A stretch of DNA of 9,379 bases from positions 179-9,557 of the forward strand of contig PFDH01000008.1 of the NCBI GenBank assembly GCA_002772705.1, in the 5' to 3' direction. Made by a program: the position numbers and the translations under genes. The DNA comes from Candidatus Pacebacteria bacterium CG10_big_fil_rev_8_21_14_0_10_44_11. GTDB lineage: Bacteria; Patescibacteriota; Microgenomatia; UBA1400; PJMF01. How positions within the stretch are numbered: position 1 is the first letter of the stretch; every line of letters starts with the position of its first letter. Below, piece by piece: positions 4,576 through 9,216 of this stretch. The notes beneath the pieces are model-generated. The model was not told the DNA's origin and made no database searches. It was given only the letters and a program-made list of their open reading frames with translations.

Positions 4576-5331
4576 ATGGAAAATGGCCAATCTCTAAGTC
4601 CTGATGAAACAGTTTCTCAGCAAGCTCTTGAGACTCAATCCCAAGTCTCTCAACCTAATAATGTTAAAGGCATTGTGCTTGTTATTGCTTGTTTAATGAT
4701 ATTGGGTGTGGTTGGTGGTAGTGGGTATTATTTAGGATTGCGGCACACATCTGGATCGGAGACCACAACTAAACCCGGAGTTTCGCCTATACCAGAAGTT
4801 GTGAATAATCAAAGCAATTCTGAAGTCGAATCATCTGATTTACAAACTTATACGCAGAAAAAAGTAATATCAGTCAATCAGACCGGTACATTTGAAAATG
4901 CGCTAATCGATGTCTACAATATTTCCTATCCACAAGATTGGAAAGCAGTGTCTGATCTGGCTACCTTAATACCGGCGAGCGCTACTTCAAAAACAGTATA
5001 TATTTTTCGTCCAGGTGATAATCCTGATGAAGGATTCTTTAGAGGTATTGTAATTGAAGATGTTGGAGAAAATCCCACTATAAGTACTGAGCAACTCTGT
5101 AAAATTGGTACACAGGGTAATGTAGAAATTGAAGAAGTAGTTATTAATGGAACCAAAATGTTATCTGGCGGCAATACTCATGGGAGGGTGTACTGTGCAA
5201 ATATTCCAGATACAGGTTCATATCTGAGTATCTCAGGTTTTGGCTTAAGTGAAAATCTAGCTAGCCCAGAGGTTATTGAAGATTATATGGCTGTTCTCAA
5301 TTCCTTCAAGTTCGCTTCGGTAGCCCAATAA
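4576..5331 (+). CDS. Membrane-anchored extracytoplasmic protein, cassette cargo
   Basis: The 251-residue protein has a short polar cytoplasmic start, one membrane span (about residues 32-53, rich in Ile, Leu and Val), a Ser/Thr/Pro linker (56-95) and a C-terminal domain of about 150 residues outside the membrane. That domain contains ISYPQDWKAVSD (116-127), two cysteines (175 and 207) that could form a disulfide, and ends LNSFKF (241-246). The YPxxW opening and xxSFKF ending recall PsbP-like domains that are frequent in secreted CPR proteins; this is recall, not a measured match. It is the only non-toxin cargo between two repeats. It starts six bases after a -10 box, so it is probably leaderless. 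Function unknown. Confidence 0.7.
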   Translation: MENGQSLSPDETVSQQALETQSQVSQPNNVKGIVLVIACLMILGVVGGSGYYLGLRHTSGSETTTKPGVSPIPEVVNNQSNSEVESSDLQTYTQKKVISVNQTGTFENALIDVYNISYPQDWKAVSDLATLIPASATSKTVYIFRPGDNPDEGFFRGIVIEDVGENPTISTEQLCKIGTQGNVEIEEVVINGTKMLSGGNTHGRVYCANIPDTGSYLSISGFGLSENLASPEVIEDYMAVLNSFKFASVAQ

Positions 5332-5410
5332 GAGGTAGCTCAAGTCTTTAGGCACGTGTTGTAGCAATAATTGGTTGTACATGCTGCTTACGGAGTTTAG
5401 ATATTACTAG

Positions 5411-5452
5411 GATGCCAGAAGCGGCTGTGAGCATCTTTGAGGCATTTTTTTT
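5411..5452 (+). terminator. Probable Rho-independent terminator of the membrane-protein cassette
   Basis: GATGC (5411-5415) pairs with GCATC (5431-5435), helped by CAG/CTG inside. Alternatively ATGCC (5412-5416) pairs with GGCAT (5441-5445), which leads directly into a run of eight T (5445-5452). It lies 80 bases after the stop codon and just before R2. The stem is long-looped, so efficiency is uncertain. Confidence 0.5.
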
Positions 5453-5458
5453 CAACAA

Positions 5459-5492
5459 AATAGGTTCCAACATCCTCCACTAAGCCCTGCAG
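5459..5492 (+). repeat. Cassette repeat R2
   Basis: Begins AATAGGTTCCAACATC and ends GCCCTGCAG; 31 of 34 positions equal R1. Unlike R1, R4 and R5 it is separated from its gene by a 127-base intergenic stretch with a terminator. Confidence 0.8.
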
Positions 5493-5501
5493 CACCAAAT
5501 A

Positions 5502-5535
5502 AGTCCTTGATAATTCACTGATTATGGACTAAAAT
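5502..5535 (+). promoter_or_regulatory. Promoter and nested operator of cassette 3
   Basis: TTGATA (5507-5512), 17 bases, TAAAAT (5530-5535), then six bases to ATG 5542. Within it lie AGTCC (5502-5506)/GGACT (5526-5530) and, nested, ATAAT (5510-5514)/ATTAT (5521-5525). Binding here would cover both promoter boxes. Confidence 0.65.
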
Positions 5536-5541
5536 GATCCC

Positions 5542-5805
5542 ATGCAAGCATTAACATCGGTTCAAGTTAAAGTCACCTTGCCAGCTCAACTTCAGCAATT
5601 TGCTCAGAGTAAGGCTGATAAATTTGGGATGACCCTGTCTAGTTACATCAAGCATTTAGTGCTTGATGATGTTCGTGATATGGACATGCCTATATTCACA
5701 ATCAGTGCCAAAACCGAAAAAATCGCATTACAGGCTTTAGAGGATCACAAGCAAGGTAAAACAATTGAAATCAAAGATATTGACGATTTTCTGGCTAAGC
5801 TATGA
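5542..5805 (+). CDS. RelB-like antitoxin of cassette 3
   Basis: An 87-residue ribbon-helix-helix antitoxin: strand SVQVKVTLP (residues 6-14), helices over 15-45 ending VLDDVRDMDMPIF, then the neutralising tail ALEDHKQGKTIEIKDIDDFL (about 66-85). It overlaps its toxin by ATGA. Its N-terminal half resembles the cassette 5 antitoxin (TLPxxLQ, FGxxxSxYxKxLxxxDVRD), whereas its tail resembles the cassette 1 antitoxin (HxxGKTIxxxDIDxF). The two halves therefore seem to have different closest relatives. The -10 ends six bases before ATG, so the message is predicted to be leaderless. Confidence 0.84.
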   Translation: MQALTSVQVKVTLPAQLQQFAQSKADKFGMTLSSYIKHLVLDDVRDMDMPIFTISAKTEKIALQALEDHKQGKTIEIKDIDDFLAKL

Positions 5806-6062
5806 AGCTAGTGTATTCCGATCATTTCAAAACAAGATTGAAAAAACGTGTAGTCAAAAATCGTTTGCTAACTCAAAAGGTTGGAAAGCAACTTAAACTA
5901 TTACTTTCCAATATGAAACATCCTTCGCTCAAAATTCATAAACTCAAGGGAACTCGCGCGAAAGAGTATGCTATTTGGATTGAGGGAGATCTAAGAATTA
6001 CATTTGTATTACTCGAGGATACGATGCTGCTGACTGACATTATCACACATGACGAGTATTAA
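5802..6062 (+). CDS. RelE/ParE-superfamily toxin of cassette 3
   Basis: The 86-residue toxin shares with the cassette 1 toxin the block IHKLKGTRAKEYAIWIEGDLR (residues 46-66) and the ending DIITHDEY (79-86). It has very basic N-terminal helices (LKKRVVKNR, 14-22). The expected action is ribosome-dependent mRNA cleavage, by family. It is translated by coupling to its antitoxin through the ATGA overlap, and repeat R3 begins ten bases after its stop. Confidence 0.82.
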   Translation: MKLVYSDHFKTRLKKRVVKNRLLTQKVGKQLKLLLSNMKHPSLKIHKLKGTRAKEYAIWIEGDLRITFVLLEDTMLLTDIITHDEY

Positions 6063-6071
6063 TTTGTTGTA

Positions 6072-6104
6072 AATAGGTTTAGTATTCTCCACCAAGCCCT
6101 GCCA
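6072..6104 (+). repeat. Cassette repeat R3
   Basis: Begins AATAGGTTTAGTATT, then CTCCACCAAGCCCTGCC. It has a one-base deletion relative to R1 and R2 and the AACAT core is altered, but the outer blocks are intact. Confidence 0.72.
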
Positions 6105-6143
6105 AATCCAAATTCTGAAACAGACACAATTTCTTTCCAGTTC

Positions 6144-6171
6144 TTGACAAATGTTGCTTTTATGCAACAAT
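6144..6171 (+). promoter_or_regulatory. Promoter and operator of higBA
   Basis: TTGACA (6144-6149) is a perfect -35. TGTTGC (6152-6157) and GCAACA (6164-6169) form an exact inverted repeat in the spacer. AACAAT (6166-6171, 16-base spacer) is the likely -10, six bases before ATG 6178. HigA-type proteins repress their own operon at such palindromes. Confidence 0.6.
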
Positions 6172-6177
6172 ATGAGG

Positions 6178-6489
6178 ATGAAGAAGGTTCTAGAAATAGA
6201 CGAAAGGGCTGCCAAGGAACTAGCCACTTTTTCAGAGGAAGTACAAGCCAAATTTGTCGCCTTGTTTCAAATTTTAGAAAGAGATGGTTTTTTAAGAGAG
6301 CCATTCGCAAAGAGAATAAACAGCCGTGTTTTTGAGGTAAGAGTGAGGTATCAAGGTCAATGGAGAGCTTTCTACGCGTATCTCGAAAAAACAAGAATTT
6401 TAGTTCTATCAGCTTTTCAGAAGAAAACACAAAAGGCACCAGTCAAAGAAATAAAAACTGCTGAAGAAAGATTAAGGAGGTATAAATGA
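6178..6489 (+). CDS. higB: HigB-like toxin (phage Gp49-like family)
   Basis: With ATG 6178 the toxin has 103 residues: MKKVLEID, two helices to residue about 37, then FAKRINSRVFEVRVRYQGQWRAFYAYLEKTRILVLSAFQKKTQKAP (42-87), the hallmark of Gp49-like HigB toxins, which cut translated mRNA. A basic helix (EERLRRYK) ends the protein. The frame is open to an ATG at 6151, but that lies inside the operator and adds MLLLCNN-type residues unlike the family; ATG 6172 is a third option. The toxin-first order is usual for higBA. The stop overlaps higA by four bases. Confidence 0.87.
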   Translation: MKKVLEIDERAAKELATFSEEVQAKFVALFQILERDGFLREPFAKRINSRVFEVRVRYQGQWRAFYAYLEKTRILVLSAFQKKTQKAPVKEIKTAEERLRRYK

Positions 6490-6776
6490 AAAATCAACAC
6501 AAAACTATCGGCCTAAAAGCATTTTCAAGAAATTTTACCCCAGAGCAACGTAAGATTGTTGAAGAAGAAATTAACTACTACGATTTATTGACTTCTTTCA
6601 AAGAAGCTCGAGAAAAAAGAGGAATTACTCAAGAAGAACTGGCGACAAAGGCCAATGTGAACAGAACAACTTTGAGTAAAATAGAGTCGGGATTACGAAA
6701 TGCAACAATTGAGACCTTGAGTAAGTTAGCCTCAGCCATGGATATGCAACTAGAGGTAAAACTTAAGATTGTTTGA
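6486..6776 (+). CDS. higA: HigA-like antitoxin, XRE-family HTH
   Basis: The 96-residue protein has an N-terminal helical region with FSRNFTPEQRKIVEEEI (13-29) and a Cro/C1-type helix-turn-helix at 42-89 (GITQEELATKANVNRTTLSKIE), ending in a short strand VKLKIV. It binds and neutralises HigB and represses the operon, probably at the TGTTGC/GCAACA site. It has the best Shine-Dalgarno site in the window, AAGGAGG at 6474-6480, five bases before the ATG, although it also overlaps higB. This lets antitoxin be made in excess of toxin. Repeat R4 begins three bases after its stop. Confidence 0.9.
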   Translation: MKNQHKTIGLKAFSRNFTPEQRKIVEEEINYYDLLTSFKEAREKRGITQEELATKANVNRTTLSKIESGLRNATIETLSKLASAMDMQLEVKLKIV

Positions 6777-6779
6777 GAA

Positions 6780-6813
6780 ACCAGGTCCCAACATCGTCCA
6801 TCAAGCCCCGAAA
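6780..6813 (+). repeat. Cassette repeat R4
   Basis: ACCAGGTCCCAACATC, then GTCCATCAAGCCCCG. The flanks drift from the other copies but the AACATC and CAAGCCC blocks stay. It begins three bases after the higA stop. Confidence 0.72.
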
Positions 6814-6827
6814 AACTAAATATGTAC

Positions 6828-6863
6828 TTGAAATAGCCTTTTTTAGATGCTAAAATTAGGCTA
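6828..6863 (+). promoter_or_regulatory. Promoter and nested operator of cassette 5
   Basis: TTGAAA (6828-6833), exactly 17 bases, TAAAAT (6851-6856), ATG at 6866, so the leader is about three bases. TTTTAG-ATG-CTAAAA (6841-6855) is a perfect inverted repeat, and TAGCC (6834-6838)/GGCTA (6859-6863) nests around nearly the same centre. This fits cooperative ribbon-helix-helix binding over the -10 box. Confidence 0.7.
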
Positions 6864-6865
6864 AT

Positions 6866-7126
6866 ATGGCAAGCAATACAGTTCAACTTCGAGTGACTTT
6901 ACCTTCTGAGCTTCAGGCTTATCTTCAAACAAAAGCCAATAGGTTTGGTTTAAATATGTCTGCGTATGTTAAGAATTTGATTATTAATGACGTCAGAGAT
7001 GTCCACTATCCAGTTTTCAAGGCTTCAGACGAAGTAGAAAAAGCATATAACGAAGCAAAAGAAGCTGAAAAGAGTGGAGAATTGATTCCAGTAGATAACC
7101 TAGATGAATTTTTTAAGCAGCTTTAA
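6866..7126 (+). CDS. RelB-like antitoxin of cassette 5
   Basis: An 86-residue ribbon-helix-helix protein: TVQLRVTLPSELQ (residues 5-17), FGLNMSAYVKNLIINDVRDVHYPVF (28-52) and an acidic tail SGELIPVDNLDEFF (71-84). The DNA-binding half is close to that of the cassette 3 antitoxin. The tail is clearly different, which fits a different toxin partner. Unlike cassettes 1 and 3, the toxin gene does not overlap but starts 18 bases after the stop. Confidence 0.83.
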   Translation: MASNTVQLRVTLPSELQAYLQTKANRFGLNMSAYVKNLIINDVRDVHYPVFKASDEVEKAYNEAKEAEKSGELIPVDNLDEFFKQL

Positions 7127-7144
7127 AGAAAGTTCCTATTTGCT

Positions 7145-7423
7145 ATGAAGATAGATTTTTCTCCACTTTGCAAAAAAAAGCTCGCTTTATTAAAAACAAA
7201 AAACTTAGCACTTTTTAACAAAACTACCAAACAGTTAAAGCTTTTCCAACTCCAACCAGACCATCCATCATTGAGATTGCATAAACTTTCGGGAAAATTA
7301 GAGGACACATGGAGTATATCGATTACCCGAGCTGTAAGAATGGTATTTTACTATCGAATTGTCCTTAAGGAGAAACGAGCCGTGTTTATTTCAATTGGGA
7401 CACATGATGAAGTATACAAATAG
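7145..7423 (+). CDS. RelE/YafQ-like toxin of cassette 5
   Basis: The 92-residue toxin is the most typical of the three RelE-fold proteins: basic helices (residues 9-34), DHPSLRLHKLSGKLEDTWSI (39-58), AVRMVFYYRI (63-72), a lysine/arginine turn and ISIGTHDEVYK (82-92). The HKLxG, VRMVFYY and GTHDEVY blocks are usual for RelE/StbE and YafQ mRNA interferases. The 18-base gap from the antitoxin has only a weak AAGAAAG as ribosome site. Its TAG stop (7421-7423) is inside repeat R5, so repeat and gene end are physically merged. Confidence 0.85.
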   Translation: MKIDFSPLCKKKLALLKTKNLALFNKTTKQLKLFQLQPDHPSLRLHKLSGKLEDTWSISITRAVRMVFYYRIVLKEKRAVFISIGTHDEVYK

Positions 7424-7452
7424 GTTCTGACGTCTTCCACCAATCTCCGCAC
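7419..7452 (+). repeat. Cassette repeat R5, last copy of the array
   Basis: Begins AATAGGTTCTGACGTC and continues with TTCCACCAATCTCCGCAC. It contains the toxin stop codon. The GCCCTG block is degraded to TCTCCG, as might be expected at an array end. No cassette follows: 7453-7590 holds only a short GGATT/AATCC inverted repeat (7523-7543) and nothing that I can call a gene. Confidence 0.7.
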
Positions 7453-7590
7453 AGTTGTTTCTGAATGCTGGATTTTTAGACTCTTGCTTGATTGAAACAG
7501 CCCGCTTTATTGCATCACTATATCGGATTGCCTTTTAATCCAATGATGACGACGGGATTCTTGTGTACCTAAGCCTCTATGGATAGACCT

Positions 7591-7610
7591 AAAAAGTTGT
7601 AACTTACAAC
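7591..7610 (-). terminator. Terminator containing the methyltransferase stop codon
   Basis: On the minus strand GTTGT (7610-7606), loop AAGTT and ACAAC (7600-7596) form a perfect stem followed by TTTTT (7595-7591). The TAA stop at 7606-7604 lies in the stem and loop. It closes the leftward two-gene unit and insulates it from the array. Confidence 0.65.
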
Positions 7611-8392
7611 CGAACTAAACGAAGATGAGAGTACTTGAGAACCACCCGACAGAACTTCTCTTGTTCTTTATTCTTGACTTTAATGACATCAACCTTTTTT
7701 GAAAGTGGTCTGAGCAAAAGTTTAGCAATGAGTGTGGGTGGAATTGATTGCAAGTCCCAAATGACTTTCTTTTTTTGCAATAATAGCTGTGGAGTAACAA
7801 GCAGCATTGACAAGGTTGTAGTGCAGGTTCCCTGGGTAAAATTAGCAGCATTAGTGACAACCGTCATTCTTGAGTAGGTTTTGTTTTTAATTTTTGCCTT
7901 TTCTACCTTTTTACAGCTAAAAATCAAGTTGGTGTCTACTTCTTGATGTGCAACTAATAGTAACTTTGTCTTAGCCAGCACATCCTGAAAAGTTCTTGGG
8001 GTGTACCCATATTTATGGGCGCCCCAAACACCATTTTTGCTGGTGTCTCCGTATAAAAATAAAAATAAGAGATCTTCTTGATTTGAGTATTTGTTGAAAA
8101 TTGAGCTGACATTAGGAACACGAACAGTAAGTTTACCACCTTTTTTAAGTATTCGTTCACACTCTTTAATCAGAACAACGCCATCTTCTTTAGTAAAATG
8201 CTCTAAAACATCTTGAAGGAGAATACCATCCACCGCTTCAGTTTTAAACGGGAGTGGCTGCATCAAATCGTGGAGAAGGTCAGGGTCAACTCTTTGATCA
8301 ACATCGACGTTGAGATAGCCAGCTTTTTTATCGTAGCCGCATCCTAAATTAAGTAGTTTTTTTTGCTGCACTGTCACAATGGCACCAAGCAT
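7604..8392 (-). CDS. Class I SAM-dependent methyltransferase
   Basis: The first 100 residues are a clear Methyltransf_11-type Rossmann core: LNLGCG (14-19, SAM-binding motif I), GYLNVDVD (25-32, acidic ribose-binding end of strand 2), HDLMQPLPF (41-49), QDVLEHF (60-66) and LKKGGKLTVRVPN (82-94). The first part fits small methyltransferases that sit in polysaccharide or glycan clusters. Beyond residue about 165 lies a further hundred residues rich in Leu and Lys that I cannot assign. The substrate is unknown. ATG 8392 is taken as start, but GTG 8377 or GTG 8371 would put motif I closer to the N-terminus, as is usual. It lies 45 bases after the membrane-protein gene and is probably co-transcribed. 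Confidence 0.82.
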   Translation of the reverse strand: MLGAIVTVQQKKLLNLGCGYDKKAGYLNVDVDQRVDPDLLHDLMQPLPFKTEAVDGILLQDVLEHFTKEDGVVLIKECERILKKGGKLTVRVPNVSSIFNKYSNQEDLLFLFLYGDTSKNGVWGAHKYGYTPRTFQDVLAKTKLLLVAHQEVDTNLIFSCKKVEKAKIKNKTYSRMTVVTNAANFTQGTCTTTLSMLLVTPQLLLQKKKVIWDLQSIPPTLIAKLLLRPLSKKVDVIKVKNKEQEKFCRVVLKYSHLRLVRL

Positions 8393-8437
8393 ATCATTTC
8401 AAAGAGGCAAAAGTGCAAACAGTTGAGTGTACCAACT

Positions 8438-9094
8438 TTACCAACTCAAAATTACCCGCGCCCCAGACAGGTTTGCAACTTCGCCACTGGTTGAGCGCAG
8501 TTCCACCTGGTAACTATTCTGACCCGGATGCAGTTTGAACGAACCCGAGCCTTTCCAAGTGGGTGTACTGCCATTATGGGAAACTTCGCTAACATTTATA
8601 ATTGCCCCAGTGGTTTTGTTCTTAAGTCGACTCCAAGCCTCGCCGTTAACAATTGAGAGACCGGCTTCGTAGACCACGCTGGTATTAGCGGGGTAGTCAT
8701 TGGTATCGATTACCAACTCCAAGCCAGTTTCCGTCCAGTCTCGGTTTGTGGTCGAAGCCGAGCCAAGATACAGCACCTGTTTGCGCAGTGCTGAATCGGT
8801 TTTTTGAGCAGAACCAGCGGAGTTGGGAGTCGTTTTTGAAGTTAAAGGCTGTTCTAAGGTTTCAACTCTAGTTAAAAGTGCGGCCAAACTGGCTTGAATG
8901 TCAGTTAGGGCAGAGTCAGTTGCTTGGTTGAATACAGCAGGCCGGCCAATTGGTTGGCTAACTTGACTTTGACCAGTTTCTTCCAGCTGTTGCACTGACT
9001 TTGACATTCTCAGAAAAAGAACCACTAAGGCAATCATCGCCCCGCCCAATAACAGTAAAGCGCCAATTATCAGTTTTTGAAAGAGAGATAACAC
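8438..9094 (-). CDS. Membrane-anchored protein with coiled coil and beta-rich C-domain
   Basis: With GTG 9094 as start it has 218 residues: one membrane span near residues 7-29, a region with heptad-like Leu/Ala spacing (ALTDIQASLAALLTRVETLE, about 61-80), a Ser/Thr linker and a C-terminal domain of about 110 residues with alternating strands. The C-domain includes VLYLGSASTT, a charge-poor beta pattern and FKLHPGQNSYQVELRS. This suits an adhesin-like or envelope beta sandwich facing outward; I do not recognise the family. The frame stays open to TTG 9121. GTG 9094 is preferred because TGCTATACT, an extended -10, ends six bases before it and the shorter N-terminus leads straight into the span. 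Confidence 0.68.
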   Translation of the reverse strand: MLSLFQKLIIGALLLLGGAMIALVVLFLRMSKSVQQLEETGQSQVSQPIGRPAVFNQATDSALTDIQASLAALLTRVETLEQPLTSKTTPNSAGSAQKTDSALRKQVLYLGSASTTNRDWTETGLELVIDTNDYPANTSVVYEAGLSIVNGEAWSRLKNKTTGAIINVSEVSHNGSTPTWKGSGSFKLHPGQNSYQVELRSTSGEVANLSGARVILSW

Positions 9095-9100
9095 AGATCC

Positions 9101-9109
9101 AGTATAGCA
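9101..9109 (-). promoter_or_regulatory. Extended -10 promoter of the leftward membrane-protein gene
   Basis: TGCTATACT on the minus strand (9109-9101), six bases before GTG 9094. No good -35 is found, which fits an extended -10 type. It decides the start codon and predicts a leaderless message. Confidence 0.5.
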
Positions 9110-9146
9110 AGTAAACTCCAACTGCGTTACAAATTATTTTTCTGGT

Positions 9147-9200
9147 GATCTACTTTCCTGACAGATCTACTTTCCTAATGTCGGATTAGTTCAACTTTCC
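9147..9200 (+). repeat. Three direct repeats between divergent promoters
   Basis: GATCTACTTTCCT occurs at 9147-9159 and again at 9164-9176 (period 17). A third copy at 9189-9200, GTTCAACTTTCC, matches at 10 of 12 positions and ends just before the TATACT of the rightward gene. The layout suggests a binding site for a regulator shared by the two divergent genes. Confidence 0.6.
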
Positions 9201-9201
9201 G

Positions 9202-9207
9202 TATACT
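9202..9207 (+). promoter_or_regulatory. -10 box of the rightward membrane-protein gene
   Basis: TATACT nine bases before ATG 9217, giving a leader of about three bases. No -35 is convincing; the third direct repeat occupies that zone. Confidence 0.45.
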
Positions 9208-9216
9208 AAAAAAGAA

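Larger units (their letters stand above)
3880..7452 (+). mobile_element. Cassette array of toxin-antitoxin operons with 34-bp terminal repeats
   Basis: Five modules follow tRNA-Trp, all rightward: RelBE-like (to R1), a membrane-anchored protein (to R2), RelBE-like (to R3), HigBA (to R4) and RelBE-like (to R5). Each has its own promoter and ends with a copy of one degenerate repeat beginning within about 130 bases of the last stop codon, usually within 10. The unit size is about 600-1000 bp. The layout imitates integron cassettes, but the repeats do not form a recognisable attC and no integrase is visible. Integration beside tRNA-Trp is the likely origin. Confidence 0.6.

Noticed and set aside
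6151..6177. Upstream ATG of higB at 6151
   Set aside because: It lies before the -10 box and inside the operator, and the extra residues do not fit the family; ATG 6178 is six bases after the -10.
6059..6439. Minus-strand frame of 126 codons opposite higB
   Set aside because: It lies antisense to a clear HigB toxin, has no promoter or ribosome site, and its composition is that of a shadow frame.
4196..6776. UGA recoded as glycine (Absconditabacteria/Gracilibacteria code)
   Set aside because: TGA ends higB, higA and two antitoxins at the family-expected lengths, so the standard bacterial code fits.
4456..7452. Classical integron with attC sites
   Set aside because: On the minus strand the repeats contain GTTRRRR-like cores (GTTAGAA, GTTGGAA), but the final base is not a pyrimidine, no paired RYYYAAC partner is found at the right distance, and no integron integrase is visible.
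4456..7452. CRISPR array
   Set aside because: The five repeats are 600-1000 bp apart with genes between them, and they are degenerate.
8423..8449. Terminator between the leftward membrane-protein and methyltransferase genes
   Set aside because: TTGAGT/ACTCAA form a 6-bp stem with a 15-base loop and no U-tract, too weak to call, so co-transcription is more likely.
9092..9121. TTG 9121 as start of the leftward membrane protein
   Set aside because: The segment 9095-9121 contains the extended -10 promoter TGCTATACT, six bases before GTG 9094, so it is more likely promoter than coding.
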